From positions 62,001-126,000 of the forward strand of contig NZ_BOOA01000013.1 in assembly GCF_016862995.1 (NCBI RefSeq): a DNA stretch of 64,000 nucleotides. The letters are read 5' to 3'. This DNA comes from Acrocarpospora phusangensis. GTDB lineage: Bacteria; Actinomycetota; Actinomycetes; Streptosporangiales; Streptosporangiaceae. Shown here one piece after another: positions 16,027-24,975 of the stretch. Position numbers and translations under genes: made by a program. Under the pieces are notes generated by a model. That model had not been told where the DNA came from and did not search any database. It saw only the letters and a list, made by a program, of their open reading frames with translations. Each line of letters begins with the position of its first letter. Position 1 is the first letter of the stretch.

Positions 16027-18738
16027 ATGAGTGGGCACCCGGGCGGATACTGGGCCGAGAACGATCTGCTGGTCGATCACGTACGGGCCGCGGTCGCCCG
16101 TACCGGCGAGGACTGGCACGTCAACCCGGGTAAGGCGTGGTGCTACGTGGCGCCGCACGGCCACCGGGACCGGCCGCAGGGCTGGAAGCTGCACGTGTCG
16201 GCGACGCCGCTGTCGGCGCCCATCGTGGTCGCCCGCGCCGCCTCGGTGCTGATCGCCCGCCGGGCCTCCTTCAAGTTCGCCACCACCATCGACCGGGTGG
16301 AGGAGCTGGTGGGCGCCCAGCACGACCGGGGCGGCTCCGGCAAGGTGATCACTGTCTATCCGGAGAACGACGAACGTTTCACCGTCCTGGCCGAGGAGCT
16401 GGACCGGATCACGCGGGGGCTGGCGGGGCCGCGCATCCTGTCGGACAAGCCGTACCGGCCGGGCAGCCTGGTGCACTACCGGTTCGGCGTCATCGCCGGG
16501 ACGCGCATGCTGGACAACGACGGCACCGACGCGTCCCTGTTCACCCGGCCGGACGGCACCTTCGCGCTGGACCGGCGCATGCCCTGGTTCGCCACGCCCG
16601 AGTGGGCGCCGCCGTGCCCGATCCCCGACGAGCCCAGGCCGGCCGCCACCGAGGGGCCGGCCAAGCCGGTGCTGCTCGGCGGCCGGTTCGCGGTGCACGA
16701 GGCGATCGTGCAGGCCAACAAGGGCGGCGTGTACGTCGGCGCCGACCGGGAGACCGGCGCCGAGGTCGTGATCAAGCAGGCCCGGCGGCACACCGACGGC
16801 TCCCGGTTCGGCCGCGACGCCCAGGACCGGCTCCGCCACGAGGCCGACATGCTGGACGAGCTGGCCCCGCTCGGCTTCACCCCCCGCAAGATCGCCCTCT
16901 TCGAGCAGCAGGGCGACCTGTTCCTGGCCGAGGACAAGATCGACGGGCAGCGGCTGCGCGACTGGGCGCACGACCGCGTCCGCAGGTCCGACGACGACCT
17001 CGGCGCGCCGCTGCCGGACGTGCTGGCGCTCACCCGGCGGCTGATCGCCCTGGTCGCCGCCGTGCACGAGCGCGGCGTGGTGCTGCGCGACCTGACCCCG
17101 AGCAACGTCATGGTCGCCCCCGACGGCACGCTCCGCCTGATCGACCTGGAGCTCGCGGCCCGCCCCGGCGACGTCGTCGAGGCCGCCGCCACCCCCGGGT
17201 ACGGCACGCCCGAGGCGTTCTCCGGCCCGCGCGTCACCGAGGCCCCCGGCTTCGACGCCGACTGCTTCGCCCTCGGGGCCACGGTCTTCCACCTGGCCAC
17301 CGGCCTGGACCCGGTCTCCCCCAGCACCGGCGGCGCGGACACGGCCTCCCCCGAGCGCATGCGGGAGTTCGTGGAACGCGCGGCGGTGCGGCATCTGGCC
17401 CTGCGCCGGGTCGGCCCGCTCATCCTGGGCCTGCTCGGCGTGGACGGCGAACGCTGGACGCCGGCGCGGGCCGCCGAGTACCTGGACGGCGAACTGCCCG
17501 CCCTGGCCGTACGGGCCGGGACGGACGAGATCACCGAGGACGAGCACGAGCGCCTGCTGACCGGCGGCCTCGGCTTCATCCTCGCCACGATGGATCTGGA
17601 GAGCCGCGACTTCCTCTGGCCGGCTTTCGGCTTCGCCGCCGAGTCCGACCCGTGCAACGTGCAGACCGGCGCGGCCGGCGTGCTCGCGGTGCTCACCCGG
17701 GCGGCCGGGCTCCGGCCCGAGGAGCGGCTGCGCCAGGCCGTCGCGGACGTGTCCGGCTGGATCGAGCGGAAGATCGCCGCCGAGCCGCGGGTGCTGCCCG
17801 GCCTCTACTTCGGCCGCTCCGGCACCGCGTGGGCGCTGCACGACGCCGCCCGGCTGCTCGGCGACGGGCGCATGGCGCACCGGGCGGAGAGCCTCGCCCT
17901 GAACGCGCCGGTCGACTGGCCCAACCCGGACATCTGCCACGGCATGGCGGGCGCTGGCCTCACCCAGCTTCACTTCCTGCGCGCCACCGGCGACGAGCGT
18001 TTCGCCGTACGGCTCCGCCGGGCCGCCGACAACCTGCTCGCGGCCGTGGAGCCCACGCCGGAGGGCGTGATGTGGGAGGTGCCCAAGGACTTCGCCTCGC
18101 AGCTCGCCGGAATCCGGCACTACGGATTCGCGCACGGAGTCGCCGGGATCGGCGCGTTCCTGCTGGCCGCCTTCCAGGAGACCGGCGACGAACGCTACCT
18201 GGACATGGCCCAGCAGGCCGGGCGCACCCTCGTCAAGGTGGCCGACCAGGACGGCGGGCAGGCCTGGTGGCCCTCCGACGAGCGGGAGATCCGCACCCGC
18301 AAGGCCGACGGCGCGCCGTCGGAGGCGGTCTACTGGTGCAACGGCTCCTCCGGGGTCGGCACGTTCCTCATCCGGCTCTGGCGGCAGACCGGCGACCCGG
18401 AGGCGCGCGAACTGGCCGAGCAGGCGGCGGTCGCGTCCTGGCGAACGCCCTGGTACACCTCCCCCGCGGCCTGCCACGGCACGGCAGGGAACGCCGAGTT
18501 CCTGCTGGACATGGCCGACGCGCTGGGCGAGGACCGGTACCGGCGGATGGCCGCCGAGATGAGCGGCGCCGTCTTCGCCAGGCACGCCACGCGCGACGGC
18601 CACCTGGTGGTGGGCGACGACTCCTTCCACGAGGTCACCGCCTCCTATCACACCGGCCTGGGCGGGGTCGTGGCGCTGCTGCTGCGGCTGCGCCACGGCG
18701 GCCCGCGCCCGTTCATGGCGGAAGGGCACGACCGGTGA
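16027..18738 (+). CDS. class IV lanthipeptide synthetase (LanL: lyase-kinase-cyclase)
   Basis: 903 residues. Residues 1-210 are the lyase region with GWKLHVSATPLSAP, shared by class III and IV enzymes. Residues about 214-490 are a Ser/Thr-kinase-like domain with VVIKQA, catalytic loop LRDLTPSN (Asp355) and IDLE (Asp373) in place of DFG. Residues about 520-900 are a LanC-type alpha-toroid. It keeps zinc ligands Cys771 (YWCNG), Cys816 and His817 (ACHGT), plus a further CHG at 637-639. The intact zinc site argues for class IV (LanL) rather than class III (LanKC). The enzyme phosphorylates and eliminates Ser/Thr in the precursor, then adds Cys thiols to form (methyl)lanthionine. First gene of the cluster, start preceded by AAGGGG. 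Confidence 0.9.
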   Translation: MSGHPGGYWAENDLLVDHVRAAVARTGEDWHVNPGKAWCYVAPHGHRDRPQGWKLHVSATPLSAPIVVARAASVLIARRASFKFATTIDRVEELVGAQHDRGGSGKVITVYPENDERFTVLAEELDRITRGLAGPRILSDKPYRPGSLVHYRFGVIAGTRMLDNDGTDASLFTRPDGTFALDRRMPWFATPEWAPPCPIPDEPRPAATEGPAKPVLLGGRFAVHEAIVQANKGGVYVGADRETGAEVVIKQARRHTDGSRFGRDAQDRLRHEADMLDELAPLGFTPRKIALFEQQGDLFLAEDKIDGQRLRDWAHDRVRRSDDDLGAPLPDVLALTRRLIALVAAVHERGVVLRDLTPSNVMVAPDGTLRLIDLELAARPGDVVEAAATPGYGTPEAFSGPRVTEAPGFDADCFALGATVFHLATGLDPVSPSTGGADTASPERMREFVERAAVRHLALRRVGPLILGLLGVDGERWTPARAAEYLDGELPALAVRAGTDEITEDEHERLLTGGLGFILATMDLESRDFLWPAFGFAAESDPCNVQTGAAGVLAVLTRAAGLRPEERLRQAVADVSGWIERKIAAEPRVLPGLYFGRSGTAWALHDAARLLGDGRMAHRAESLALNAPVDWPNPDICHGMAGAGLTQLHFLRATGDERFAVRLRRAADNLLAAVEPTPEGVMWEVPKDFASQLAGIRHYGFAHGVAGIGAFLLAAFQETGDERYLDMAQQAGRTLVKVADQDGGQAWWPSDEREIRTRKADGAPSEAVYWCNGSSGVGTFLIRLWRQTGDPEARELAEQAAVASWRTPWYTSPAACHGTAGNAEFLLDMADALGEDRYRRMAAEMSGAVFARHATRDGHLVVGDDSFHEVTASYHTGLGGVVALLLRLRHGGPRPFMAEGHDR

Positions 18739-20330
18739 GAGTCAGCTTCCGCTTCTCCGCGTGCGGGCGTTACGCGGCCTGCCTGTCGGCCGGCGAAGAC
18801 GGCGGCCTCCAGCCCGAGGTGTGGGACTTCACCCGGAACGGCGTACGGCTGCTGCCGGGAACCGCCGACGCGGGCACCCAGGTTCTGCCGCTGGACGGCG
18901 ACCGGATTCTGCTCTGCCGTAATGAAAACGGCCGGTACGAGATCACCGAGCTCACCGAGGCGGGCGAACGCGTGGTCGCGGCCGGGACGGGCCTGGTCGT
19001 GCACCTGAACGCCGGGAGCCACACCTCGGGGGTGCTCGCGGTGGGCGCCGCGCCGGACGGCTCCGGCGGCCGGATCTTCCGGGTCGGGACCGGCCTGGAG
19101 CCGCTGGCCGCGCTGCCGCCGGGCGTGCAGGGCGCGGGTGTGCCGCTGGGTCCCGGGCTGCTGGGGTTCACGCGGCTGGGGCCGTACACGGCGGGGCCGG
19201 TCATGGTGGATCTGGTGCGGGACGCCTGGACGCAGGTCCCCGGCGCGGGACCGGGCGCGCAGCTGCTCGCGGGCTCGCCGCGGTCGGGCCTGATGCTGCT
19301 GGCCGAGCCGCGGCCGGACGGGTACGAGGTGCGGTGGAACCACGCCGACGGCCGGGCCGAGCCCCGGCGCGTGACCGGGATCGACGGGGTGCTGACCCCG
19401 CTGGCCGCGCACGGGGACGGGCGGCGGTTCGCGCTGCGCCTGGACCGGGGCAGCCGCTCGCGCCTGGCCGTGCTCACCCCGGAGACGGGCGAGCTGACCG
19501 AACCGGCCGTCCCGGACGGCGTGCTGCACGCCTCGGCCGGCTGGCAGGGCGACACCCTGCGGGTGCCGTTCACCTCCCCGGGCGCGCCCGGTTCCGTGCT
19601 CAGCGTCACGCCGGACGGGTTCCGGCTGGATCCGCCGGCGCGGGCCGTACGGGCCAGGGTCGAGGTGGTGGCGGGCACGGAGGCCGTCACGTACGGCGAC
19701 TGGCGCGCCGCGGACCGGGTGGTGATCGCCCTGCACGGCGGCCCGCAGGACGCCTGGCGGTACGCCTACGACCGCGTGTTCGCCGCGATCGCGGAGACCG
19801 GGGTGGCGGTGGTCGCGCCCAACCAGCGCGGCAGCTCCGGCTACGGCGCCGCCCACCGGGACGCCCTGGTCGGCGCGTGGGGCGGCCCCGACCTCGACGA
19901 CGTGCTCGCCGTCGCCGCGGCCGTCGGCGGCCGGCCCCGCCTGTACGGCGTGAGCTACGGCGCCTACCTGGCCCTGCTCGCCTACGCCCGCCGGCCGGAA
20001 AGCTGGTCCCGCTGCGCGGTGGTCGCGCCCTTCCTGTCCCCCGCCGGCCTGTACGCGCACGCCGACCCCTCGGTGCGCCGCCTGATCGACCGGCTGGACG
20101 GCCACTCCGGGCCCGACGTGGCCCCGCTGGCCGAACGGCTGAGACCCCCGCTGATGGTGATCCACGGAGCCGACGACCCGGTCATCCCGGTCGCGCACGC
20201 GCGCCGGCTCCGCACGCTGATCCCGGCGGCCATCGACTACCTGGAGATCCCCGGCGCCGGCCACTCCCCGCTCAGCGAGGCGGGCGGCGCGGAGCTGACC
20301 GGCAGGCTCGCCGAGTTCCTGGCGGCCTGA
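18735..20330 (+). CDS. S9 (prolyl oligopeptidase-type) serine peptidase, likely leader protease
   Basis: 531 residues from a GTG that overlaps the synthetase stop by four bases (GTGA), so the two are translationally coupled. The N-terminal 300 residues form a beta-propeller-like region; the C-terminal alpha/beta-hydrolase domain has HGGPQDAWR, NQRGSSGYG, nucleophile Ser407 in GVSYGAY, acid Asp480/481 in HGADDPV and His510 in GAGHSP. Prolyl-oligopeptidase relatives remove the leader in some class III lanthipeptide pathways (FlaP is the example I know). Both precursors have Pro12 and Pro21 where such an enzyme could act. No signal peptide, so it acts in the cytosol before export. Confidence 0.88.
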   Translation: MRVSFRFSACGRYAACLSAGEDGGLQPEVWDFTRNGVRLLPGTADAGTQVLPLDGDRILLCRNENGRYEITELTEAGERVVAAGTGLVVHLNAGSHTSGVLAVGAAPDGSGGRIFRVGTGLEPLAALPPGVQGAGVPLGPGLLGFTRLGPYTAGPVMVDLVRDAWTQVPGAGPGAQLLAGSPRSGLMLLAEPRPDGYEVRWNHADGRAEPRRVTGIDGVLTPLAAHGDGRRFALRLDRGSRSRLAVLTPETGELTEPAVPDGVLHASAGWQGDTLRVPFTSPGAPGSVLSVTPDGFRLDPPARAVRARVEVVAGTEAVTYGDWRAADRVVIALHGGPQDAWRYAYDRVFAAIAETGVAVVAPNQRGSSGYGAAHRDALVGAWGGPDLDDVLAVAAAVGGRPRLYGVSYGAYLALLAYARRPESWSRCAVVAPFLSPAGLYAHADPSVRRLIDRLDGHSGPDVAPLAERLRPPLMVIHGADDPVIPVAHARRLRTLIPAAIDYLEIPGAGHSPLSEAGGAELTGRLAEFLAA

Positions 20331-20341
20331 CCCCACGACGG

Positions 20342-20367
20342 GCGGGCGCGCGATCCGGCGCGCCCGC
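20342..20367 (+). terminator. 10-bp hairpin before the precursor genes
   Basis: GCGGGCGCGC, six-base loop, GCGCGCCCGC: a perfect stem between the peptidase stop and the first precursor's ribosome site. It may attenuate or process the transcript so that precursor and enzyme levels differ. Confidence 0.55.
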
Positions 20368-20401
20368 GACCCGGCGGACACGGAAGGAGGTGAACAAGAG
20401 C

Positions 20402-20554
20402 ATGGAGATCAGCATCGACGCCCTTCAGCTGCTCCCCGAGCAGTTCGAGACCGGCCTGCGTCCCTGTGAGGTGACCTGCGGCGGCGGCAACACCTGCACC
20501 CGCACCTGCGGCGCCGGCTGCCCGACCACCAACACCGGTGGCGGCTGCGGCTGA
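20402..20554 (+). CDS. class IV lanthipeptide precursor 1 (ALQxL type)
   Basis: 50 residues, preceded by AAGGAGGTGA eleven bases before the ATG; an in-frame GTG at 20390 is an alternative that would add four residues. The leader carries DALQLLPEQ, the helix recognised by class III/IV enzymes, and I recall an ALQxL class IV family by this motif. The core after Gly18 has six Cys (22, 26, 32, 36, 40, 49) and seven Thr (25, 31, 33, 35, 42, 43, 45) but no Ser. Only methyllanthionine bridges are therefore possible. T-C dipeptides occur three times. Its leader differs from precursor 2 at three of the first 23 positions. Confidence 0.88.
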   Translation: MEISIDALQLLPEQFETGLRPCEVTCGGGNTCTRTCGAGCPTTNTGGGCG

Positions 20555-20603
20555 CCGGGGTTACGGCGGTCCCATATTTCGACGCAGTCAGGGGGTGAAA
20601 GAA

Positions 20604-20738
20604 ATGGAACTCAGCATCGACGCCCTGCAGCTGCTCCCGGAGCAGCTGGAGATCGGGTTGCGCCCGTGCGAGCCCACCTGCAACGGGGGCAAGACGTGCA
20701 CCAACGGTTACACCTGTCCGAACGGGCGTACCGGCTGA
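20604..20738 (+). CDS. class IV lanthipeptide precursor 2 (ALQxL type)
   Basis: 44 residues starting MELSIDALQLLPEQ, 49 bp after precursor 1 with GGGGGTGAAAG upstream of the ATG. The core has four Cys (22, 26, 32, 38) and five Thr (25, 31, 33, 37, 43), again no Ser; T-C pairs occur three times, at 25-26, 31-32 and 37-38. The first half of the core aligns with precursor 1 (R-P-C-E-x-T-C), then the sequences diverge. This looks like gene duplication followed by core drift, giving two products or a two-peptide product. Confidence 0.88.
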   Translation: MELSIDALQLLPEQLEIGLRPCEPTCNGGKTCTNGYTCPNGRTG

Positions 20739-20764
20739 AAGTAGGCGCCTGAGGGCGTGGTGAG

Positions 20765-20799
20765 AGGGCACAGGCCGGAATACGGCCGGCCTGTGCCCT
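20765..20799 (+). terminator. 12-bp hairpin after the precursor genes
   Basis: AGGGCACAGGCC, an 11-base loop, and GGCCTGTGCCCT form a perfect stem 26 bp past the second precursor stop and 22 bp before the transporter start. No T-run follows. It fits partial termination or 3'-end stabilisation that keeps precursor mRNA more abundant than transporter mRNA. Confidence 0.65.
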
Positions 20800-20821
20800 C
20801 CGACTCGAAGGATAGGTTCTC

Positions 20822-22471
20822 GTGAAGGCTCTGGTCCTGCGCACCGCGCGGGACGCGCCCGGCTGGACCGCCCTGTACGTCCCGGCGACGCTGGCGCTGG
20901 CCGTGTCATCCCTGCTCATGCCGTTCGTCCTGGCCCGTGCCGTGGCCGCGGTGATCGGCGGCGGGGACGCGTTCCGGCCGGTCGCGCTGCTGTGCGGGCT
21001 GGTGCTGGCCGAGGCCGCGATCACCGTGCTGTCGGCGTACGCCGTCACCACCGGATGCGCGCACATGACCGCGCGGCTGCGCCGCCGGCTGGCCGCGCAC
21101 GTGCTCGCGCTCGGCGTGCCCGGCGGGCGGGTGTTCTCCGTCGGCGACCTGACCGTACGGCTGTCCGGCAACGCGGAGGAGGTGGCCGACGTGGTGCCCG
21201 ACGGGCTCGCGGTGGTCGTGTCCGGCGCGACGGCGCTGGGCGGGCTGGCCGGCCTCTGGCTCATCGACTGGCGGCTGGCCGCCGTGCTCCTGATCGGCCT
21301 GCCGGTGGCGGCTTTCCTGACCAGGTCGAGTGTGTTCCAGTTCTCCGATGCCTTCGGCCGGTACCAGCAGGCGCAGGGGCGGCTGGCCGCCCGGTTGCTG
21401 GACGCGCTGCGCGGAGCGCGCACGATCCGGGCGTCCGGGTCGCTGGAGCGGGAGATCGCGCGGGTGTCGGCGGTGCTGCCCGAACTGAGCGCGGCCGGGC
21501 GTGACGTGTGGTCCGCGCAGCGGCGCACCTCGTGGCGGCTGTCGCTGCTGACGCCGGTCCTGGAGGTGGCGGTGCTGGCCACGGCCGGGTTCGCGGTCGC
21601 GGCGGGCGACCTGGAGCCCGCGCAGCTCACGGCCGCGGCCGGTTATCTGCTGATCGCCGTCAACCTGCTGTGGCAGCTGGACAGCCTCAGCGGCCTGCTC
21701 TCGCTGCGCGAGTCGGCGGCCCGGGTGTCCGCCGTACTGGCCGAGCCCGCGCCCCGGCCCGGTGACCGGGAGCTGGCGGGCGGGCCCGGGACGCTGACGC
21801 TGCGGGAGGCGGCGGTGGCGTCGGCCGGGCTGTCCGGGGTGGCGCTCACCGTGCCCGCCGGGGCGTCCGTCGCGGTCGTCGGCCGGTCGGGGGCGGGCAA
21901 GTCGACGCTGGCCATGCTGGCGGGCAGGCTGGCCGACCCGGACTCCGGCGTGGTCGCCCTCGACGGCCAGGACCTGCGGCTGGCGCACGCGCGCCCGCAC
22001 ATCGGGTACGCGTTCGAGCGCCCTGTCCTGCTCGGCGAGACGATCGAGGACGCCATCGCCTACGGGATGCCCGAGGCGACCAGGGCCCAGATCGAGCGCG
22101 CGGCCGGGGCGGCGCAGGCCGACCGGTTCATCCGGCTGCTGCCGCGGGGCTACGACACGCCGCTCGAAGCCGCGCCGATGTCGGGGGGCGAACGGCAGCG
22201 GATCGGGCTGGCCAGGGCGCTGCTGCGGGAGGCGCGGCTGACCATCCTCGACGACGCCACCTCCAGCCTGGACACGGTCACCGAGAGCCAGGTAAGGGAG
22301 GCGATCACGGCGACCTTGGCGGGCCGTACGCGGCTGGTGGTGGCGCACCGGGCGGCCACGGCCGCGCGGGCCGACCTCGTGGCCTGGCTGGACGGGGGCC
22401 GGGTGCGCGCGTTCGCGCCACACGCGGAGCTGTGGGCGCAGCCCGAGTACCGGGAGGTGTTCGGCGCGTGA
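20822..22471 (+). CDS. ABC exporter half-transporter 1 of lanthipeptide cluster
   Basis: 549 residues, GTG start. About 300 residues of transmembrane exporter domain, then an ATPase domain with Walker A GRSGAGKSTL, signature MSGGERQRIG and Walker B LTILDDATSS. The catalytic Glu is replaced by Asp (DD), as in the degenerate half of heterodimeric exporters, while its signature is canonical. The second half follows with a four-base overlap. Together they should export the modified lanthipeptide. There is no N-terminal C39 protease, consistent with the separate S9 peptidase. Confidence 0.9.
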   Translation: MKALVLRTARDAPGWTALYVPATLALAVSSLLMPFVLARAVAAVIGGGDAFRPVALLCGLVLAEAAITVLSAYAVTTGCAHMTARLRRRLAAHVLALGVPGGRVFSVGDLTVRLSGNAEEVADVVPDGLAVVVSGATALGGLAGLWLIDWRLAAVLLIGLPVAAFLTRSSVFQFSDAFGRYQQAQGRLAARLLDALRGARTIRASGSLEREIARVSAVLPELSAAGRDVWSAQRRTSWRLSLLTPVLEVAVLATAGFAVAAGDLEPAQLTAAAGYLLIAVNLLWQLDSLSGLLSLRESAARVSAVLAEPAPRPGDRELAGGPGTLTLREAAVASAGLSGVALTVPAGASVAVVGRSGAGKSTLAMLAGRLADPDSGVVALDGQDLRLAHARPHIGYAFERPVLLGETIEDAIAYGMPEATRAQIERAAGAAQADRFIRLLPRGYDTPLEAAPMSGGERQRIGLARALLREARLTILDDATSSLDTVTESQVREAITATLAGRTRLVVAHRAATAARADLVAWLDGGRVRAFAPHAELWAQPEYREVFGA

Positions 22472-24186
22472 GAACCCCCGGTTTCCGGCTGCTCCTCGCG
22501 GAACTGCGCGAGTCCCGTGGGGCGCTGCGCCGCGTCGCGCTCTGGTCCGCCGTCGAGGCACTGCCTCCCCTCGGGTACGGCCTGCTGCTGGCCGCCGCCC
22601 TCGACCGCGGCTTCCTGGCCGGACGCCCTCTGGAGGGGCTGTTGTGGCTGCTGGCGATGGGTGTGCTCATGCTGGCCGGGGCGGGCGCGCAGTACGCCAT
22701 GTTCCCCGCGCTGGCCGCCGTGGTGGAGCCGCTGCGGGACCGGCTGGTGCTGCGGGTCGTGCGGAGCGCGCTCTCGCGGGCCGTACTCGGGGCGGAGCGG
22801 CCGGACACGGCGGCGGTGGCCCGGCTGACCCAGCACGTGGAGATGGTCAGGAATCTGGTGTCCGCGCTGATCCGGCAGCTGCGGACGACGCTCGTCACGC
22901 TGCTGGCCGGGGTGGCCGGCCTCGCCGCGCTGGCCCCGCAGGTGCTGCTCGTCGTCGGCGCGCCGCTGCTGATCGCGGCGTTCGTCTTCGCGCGGTCGCT
23001 GCGCGGCCTGGCGCGGGTCAACCGGCGCAGCGTGCTCGCCCGCGAGGGCGTGTCCACCGCGACCACCGAGATGCTGGAGGGCGTGCGCGACATCGTGGCG
23101 TGCGGCGCGGAACAGCGTGCTCTGGCCGACCTGGACCGGGCGCTGGAGGAGCAGGTGCGCTCCAGCCGGGCGGTCGCGCACGCGGAGACGACCAGGACCG
23201 GTGTCCTGCTGCTGGGCGCACAGCTGCCGTTGGTGGCGCTGCTGCTGAGCGCGCCCTGGCTGCTGTCCGGCGGCACGGTCACCCCCGGCGAACTGCTGGC
23301 GGCGGTGGCGTACGTGTCGGTGACCCTGCAACCCGCCGTGCGCTCCCTGATCGCCGTCGTCGGCGGCTGGGGCCTCCAGCTCGGCACGCTCCTCACCCGC
23401 ATCGCCGAACAGTCCTGGACGCCCCTCCGCCGCCCGCCCGGTGGCCGCCCGCCGACCCCCGGCGACCTCACCGCCACCGGTCTCACCTTCGCGTACGGCC
23501 CCCACGCCGAACCCGTCGTCGCCGGCCTCGACCTGTTTCTGACCGATGGCTGCCACCTGGCCGTCGTGGGCCCCAGCGGCATCGGCAAGTCCACCCTGGC
23601 CGGCCTGCTCACCGGCCTCCTCTCCCCCCGCCACGGCGAGGTACGGCTGGGCGGCGTCCCCCTCCCCGACCTGGACGAGGCCGCCCTGCGCCGGACCGTC
23701 GCCTTGATCCCCCAGGAGGCGTACGTCTTCGCCGGGACCCTCCGCGACAACCTCGCCTACCTGAACCCGGACGCTGCCGACGGCCAGTTGGCCGAGTCCT
23801 GCGCGGCGCTCGGCGCGGCCGACCTCGTCACCCGGCTCGGCGGGCTGGACGCCGAGGTCCCGGACACTCTCTCGCAGGGGGAACGGCAGCTGATCGCCCT
23901 CGTCCGGGTGCACGTCTCGGCCGCCCGGGTCGTCGTGCTGGACGAGGCCACCTGTCATCTCGACGCCGCCGCCGAAGCCACGGTGGAGCGGGCCTTCGCC
24001 GCGCGCGGCGGCATCCTCGTCGTCATCGCGCACCGCATCAGCTCCGCCATGCGGGCCCGCCAGGTCCTCGTCATGGACGGCGCCCGCGCCGAACTCGGCA
24101 CCCACGAGTCGCTGCGCCACGCCAACCCGCTCTACGCCGGCCTGTCCGGCCACTGGGCGGCCGATCCCGCGCCCGCGGGCACCTGA
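22468..24186 (+). CDS. ABC exporter half-transporter 2 of lanthipeptide cluster
   Basis: 572 residues from a GTG overlapping the previous stop (GTGA). Membrane domain then ATPase with Walker A GPSGIGKSTL, signature LSQGERQLIAL and Walker B VVVLDEATCHLD. It keeps the catalytic Glu but its signature has Gln for the first Gly (SQGE). Paired with half 1 this yields one consensus and one degenerate ATP site, the known arrangement of heterodimeric exporters. Last gene of the lanthipeptide unit. Confidence 0.9.
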   Translation: MRTPGFRLLLAELRESRGALRRVALWSAVEALPPLGYGLLLAAALDRGFLAGRPLEGLLWLLAMGVLMLAGAGAQYAMFPALAAVVEPLRDRLVLRVVRSALSRAVLGAERPDTAAVARLTQHVEMVRNLVSALIRQLRTTLVTLLAGVAGLAALAPQVLLVVGAPLLIAAFVFARSLRGLARVNRRSVLAREGVSTATTEMLEGVRDIVACGAEQRALADLDRALEEQVRSSRAVAHAETTRTGVLLLGAQLPLVALLLSAPWLLSGGTVTPGELLAAVAYVSVTLQPAVRSLIAVVGGWGLQLGTLLTRIAEQSWTPLRRPPGGRPPTPGDLTATGLTFAYGPHAEPVVAGLDLFLTDGCHLAVVGPSGIGKSTLAGLLTGLLSPRHGEVRLGGVPLPDLDEAALRRTVALIPQEAYVFAGTLRDNLAYLNPDAADGQLAESCAALGAADLVTRLGGLDAEVPDTLSQGERQLIALVRVHVSAARVVVLDEATCHLDAAAEATVERAFAARGGILVVIAHRISSAMRARQVLVMDGARAELGTHESLRHANPLYAGLSGHWAADPAPAGT

Positions 24187-24204
24187 TTGGGCTAAATAGA
24201 AGGT

Positions 24205-24975
24205 ATGAAGGTCCAAGCGGCCGACAGAGCCGAGGCGCCGGGCGCGCTCGGCCTGGTCCAGATGTTCGTCAACAGCGTCAACATCGAGTTCGGGCCTGAC
24301 GAGTTCGCCACCGCGGACGGCCTCGCGGCCTGGCTGGCCCGCCACAGCCTCGGGACCATCGCGGTGGGCGAACTCGACCGCCACGACGCCGTCGCCCTGC
24401 GCGAGGCCGTACGCGCCCTCCTCCGCGAGAACAACGGCGCCGGGCCCGACCTGGAGGCCCGCCGCACGATGGCGCACATCGCCAGGAACTGCCCGCTAGT
24501 CGTCAGCTTCGGCACAGGCCACGCCATCGGACCGAGCGGCTCGGACCCCGAACCCACCCACGAGGACTCCGGATCGTCCGCCGCGGACGCCGGCCCGACC
24601 GGCGTCGCCAGAGGTTTGGCTGGCGTGACCGGCGGACCGATCGGCGTGACCGGCGGAGAGGTCCGCTCAGCCGGTGGACCGGCCGTTCTGGCCGGTGGGC
24701 CCTCCGGGGCGTCCGACGACCGCCAAGGTGTCGGGCGGCTCGGGTTCCGGCCCGTGCTGTCCGATATCCGCGGCGCGCTCGCGGTCATCCTGGCGTCCGT
24801 GGCGGGGGCGGTGGCCGACGGGTCCTGGCAGCGTCTCAAGGCCTGCCATGAGCCTCGCTGCGAGTGGATCTTCTACGACCGATCCCGCAATCGGGGCAGC
24901 CGGTGGTGCTCGATGGCGGTCTGCGGCACGCGCGCGAAGATGCGCGTCTACCGCGAGGCGAAACGCACCCGCTGA
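24205..24975 (+). CDS. ABATE-domain / CGNR zinc-finger protein
   Basis: 256 residues. The N-terminus (LVQMFVNSVNIEFGPDEFATADGL) has the ABATE pattern, a putative stress-related sensor domain. The C-terminus is a CGNR-type zinc finger with CHEPRCEW and WCSMAVCGTRAKMRVYR, here reading CGTR. Between them, residues about 110-180 are a Gly/Pro/Thr-rich linker with GVTGG-like repeats that is longer than usual. Such proteins are thought to bind DNA. It starts 18 bp after the exporter and could be a regulator of the lanthipeptide cluster, but these genes are also common elsewhere. Confidence 0.8.
   Translation: MKVQAADRAEAPGALGLVQMFVNSVNIEFGPDEFATADGLAAWLARHSLGTIAVGELDRHDAVALREAVRALLRENNGAGPDLEARRTMAHIARNCPLVVSFGTGHAIGPSGSDPEPTHEDSGSSAADAGPTGVARGLAGVTGGPIGVTGGEVRSAGGPAVLAGGPSGASDDRQGVGRLGFRPVLSDIRGALAVILASVAGAVADGSWQRLKACHEPRCEWIFYDRSRNRGSRWCSMAVCGTRAKMRVYREAKRTR

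Noticed and set aside
15919-18729. Long antisense frame (936 codons) over the lanthipeptide synthetase
   Set aside because: No recognisable motif; it is the complement-frame shadow of a gene with three clear domains.
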